From Cordilura impudica (lineage: Eukaryota; Arthropoda; Insecta; Diptera; Scathophagidae): a stretch of DNA of 64,000 nt. How positions within the stretch are numbered: the stretch's first letter is position 1; every line of letters begins with the position of its first letter. Of this stretch, positions 63,593-64,000 are shown piece by piece. Below the pieces are notes generated by a model, which was not told the DNA's origin, did no database searches, and worked only from the letters and a program-made list of their open reading frames with translations. The stretch lies in assembly GCA_963682025.1 (NCBI GenBank), contig OY821519.1:162476950-162540949 (forward strand). Direction: 5' to 3'. A program made the position numbers and the translations under genes.

Positions 63593-64000
63593 TTAATTGC
63601 TTTCCATGAAAAACTCCAGCTCAGAGCTAACTAGAATGAGGCTAGATTTAGAGGAATACGACTTTACAGTCGAATACCTCAGAGGCAAAGATAATTATGT
63701 AGCAGATGCATATTACGGATAACGATAGATGATCTGAAAAATATAGATGTGAATAAATCAGTTCTCAAGGTAACAACGAGATCGGCTAAAATAAAAATAA
63801 TCATGAAAATGAATATAATCAGCATTTAACGTACAAGAAGCCCAATATATTCGAAGTCATGACGTCAGGCGATACCATAAGCTCGAGATGACTTCAGACC
63901 ACTGTTTATTGAAACATGGCAAAAAGAAAATAGAGAGAATATTAATAAATGATTTATTTGCAAATGGGAAAATTGTGTTTGGACAATTATTCCCCAGGTT
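63593..64000 (+). pseudogene. gypsy (412/mdg1-like) RNase H end and integrase lead-in
   Basis: After the LTR: LLSMKNSSSELTRMRLDLEE, YDFTVEYLRGKDNYVADA (RNase H C-terminus), then after a frame change NIDVNKSVLKVTTRSAKI, HKLEMT-type segment and DLFANGKIVFGQLFP at the window edge, where 412-type pol has the spacer before the integrase zinc domain. The element continues beyond 64000. Frameshifts near 63720 and 63890. Confidence 0.75.

Overview
The window looks like repeat-rich DNA of an insect, most likely a cyclorrhaphan fly. It is AT-rich and has short GT..AG introns. It carries a gypsy element of the 412/mdg1 type, jockey/CR1-like LINEs, piggyBac, hAT-like and Transib DNA transposons, and one exon that resembles a VPS13-family lipid-transfer protein. 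Almost everything recognisable is mobile DNA inserted into older mobile DNA. The only host-gene evidence is the exon at 55371-55623 (+) and a weaker candidate at 10983-11066 (-).

Layout. 1-7682 is a (TAA)n microsatellite, perfect for its last ~4.7 kb, which cuts off the ORF2 of a minus-strand LINE whose PHD-finger ORF1 is intact (8022-9101). 12.2-28.5 kb is a mosaic: a truncated Transib (12214-13766); LINE-A (13767-18136) split by a complete Transib (14409-17166); LINE-B (18137-22310) split by a complete 3.4-kb hAT-like element (18232-21606); a BEL/Pao scrap; a third Transib (about 22.9-26.3 kb); and LINE-C (26318-28515). 29.9-31.3 kb is a decayed gypsy pol on the minus strand.

31358-54695 is one nested stack. 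An unclassified DNA transposon with CACTAT ends and a gene family I know only as repeat-encoded in arthropods was interrupted by a piggyBac at TTAA (32995-53148). The two gene halves rejoin across the TTAA with their protein similarity intact. The piggyBac was in turn filled with about 17 kb: LINE 3' ends, a 2.75-kb transposon with ~550-bp inverted repeats, tandem repeats, and a 5.2-kb Transib (46727-51921).

The Transib elements are the highlight. Transib transposase is the ancestor-like relative of RAG1 of V(D)J recombination. The 5.2-kb copy has nearly identical 1.5-kb inverted arms that begin with CACAGTG, the exact heptamer of recombination signal sequences. Its transposase core keeps the presumed DDE and zinc residues. 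Transib ends in the window lie next to CGNCG target sites.

57.3-64 kb is a 412-like gypsy element (+) with broken gag, protease and RT. Its RNase H is split by a 1755-bp solo LTR (61834-63588, TSD TAAC). That LTR holds a 9-bp minisatellite and nine copies of a block containing AGGTCA or a variant, the nuclear-receptor half-site.
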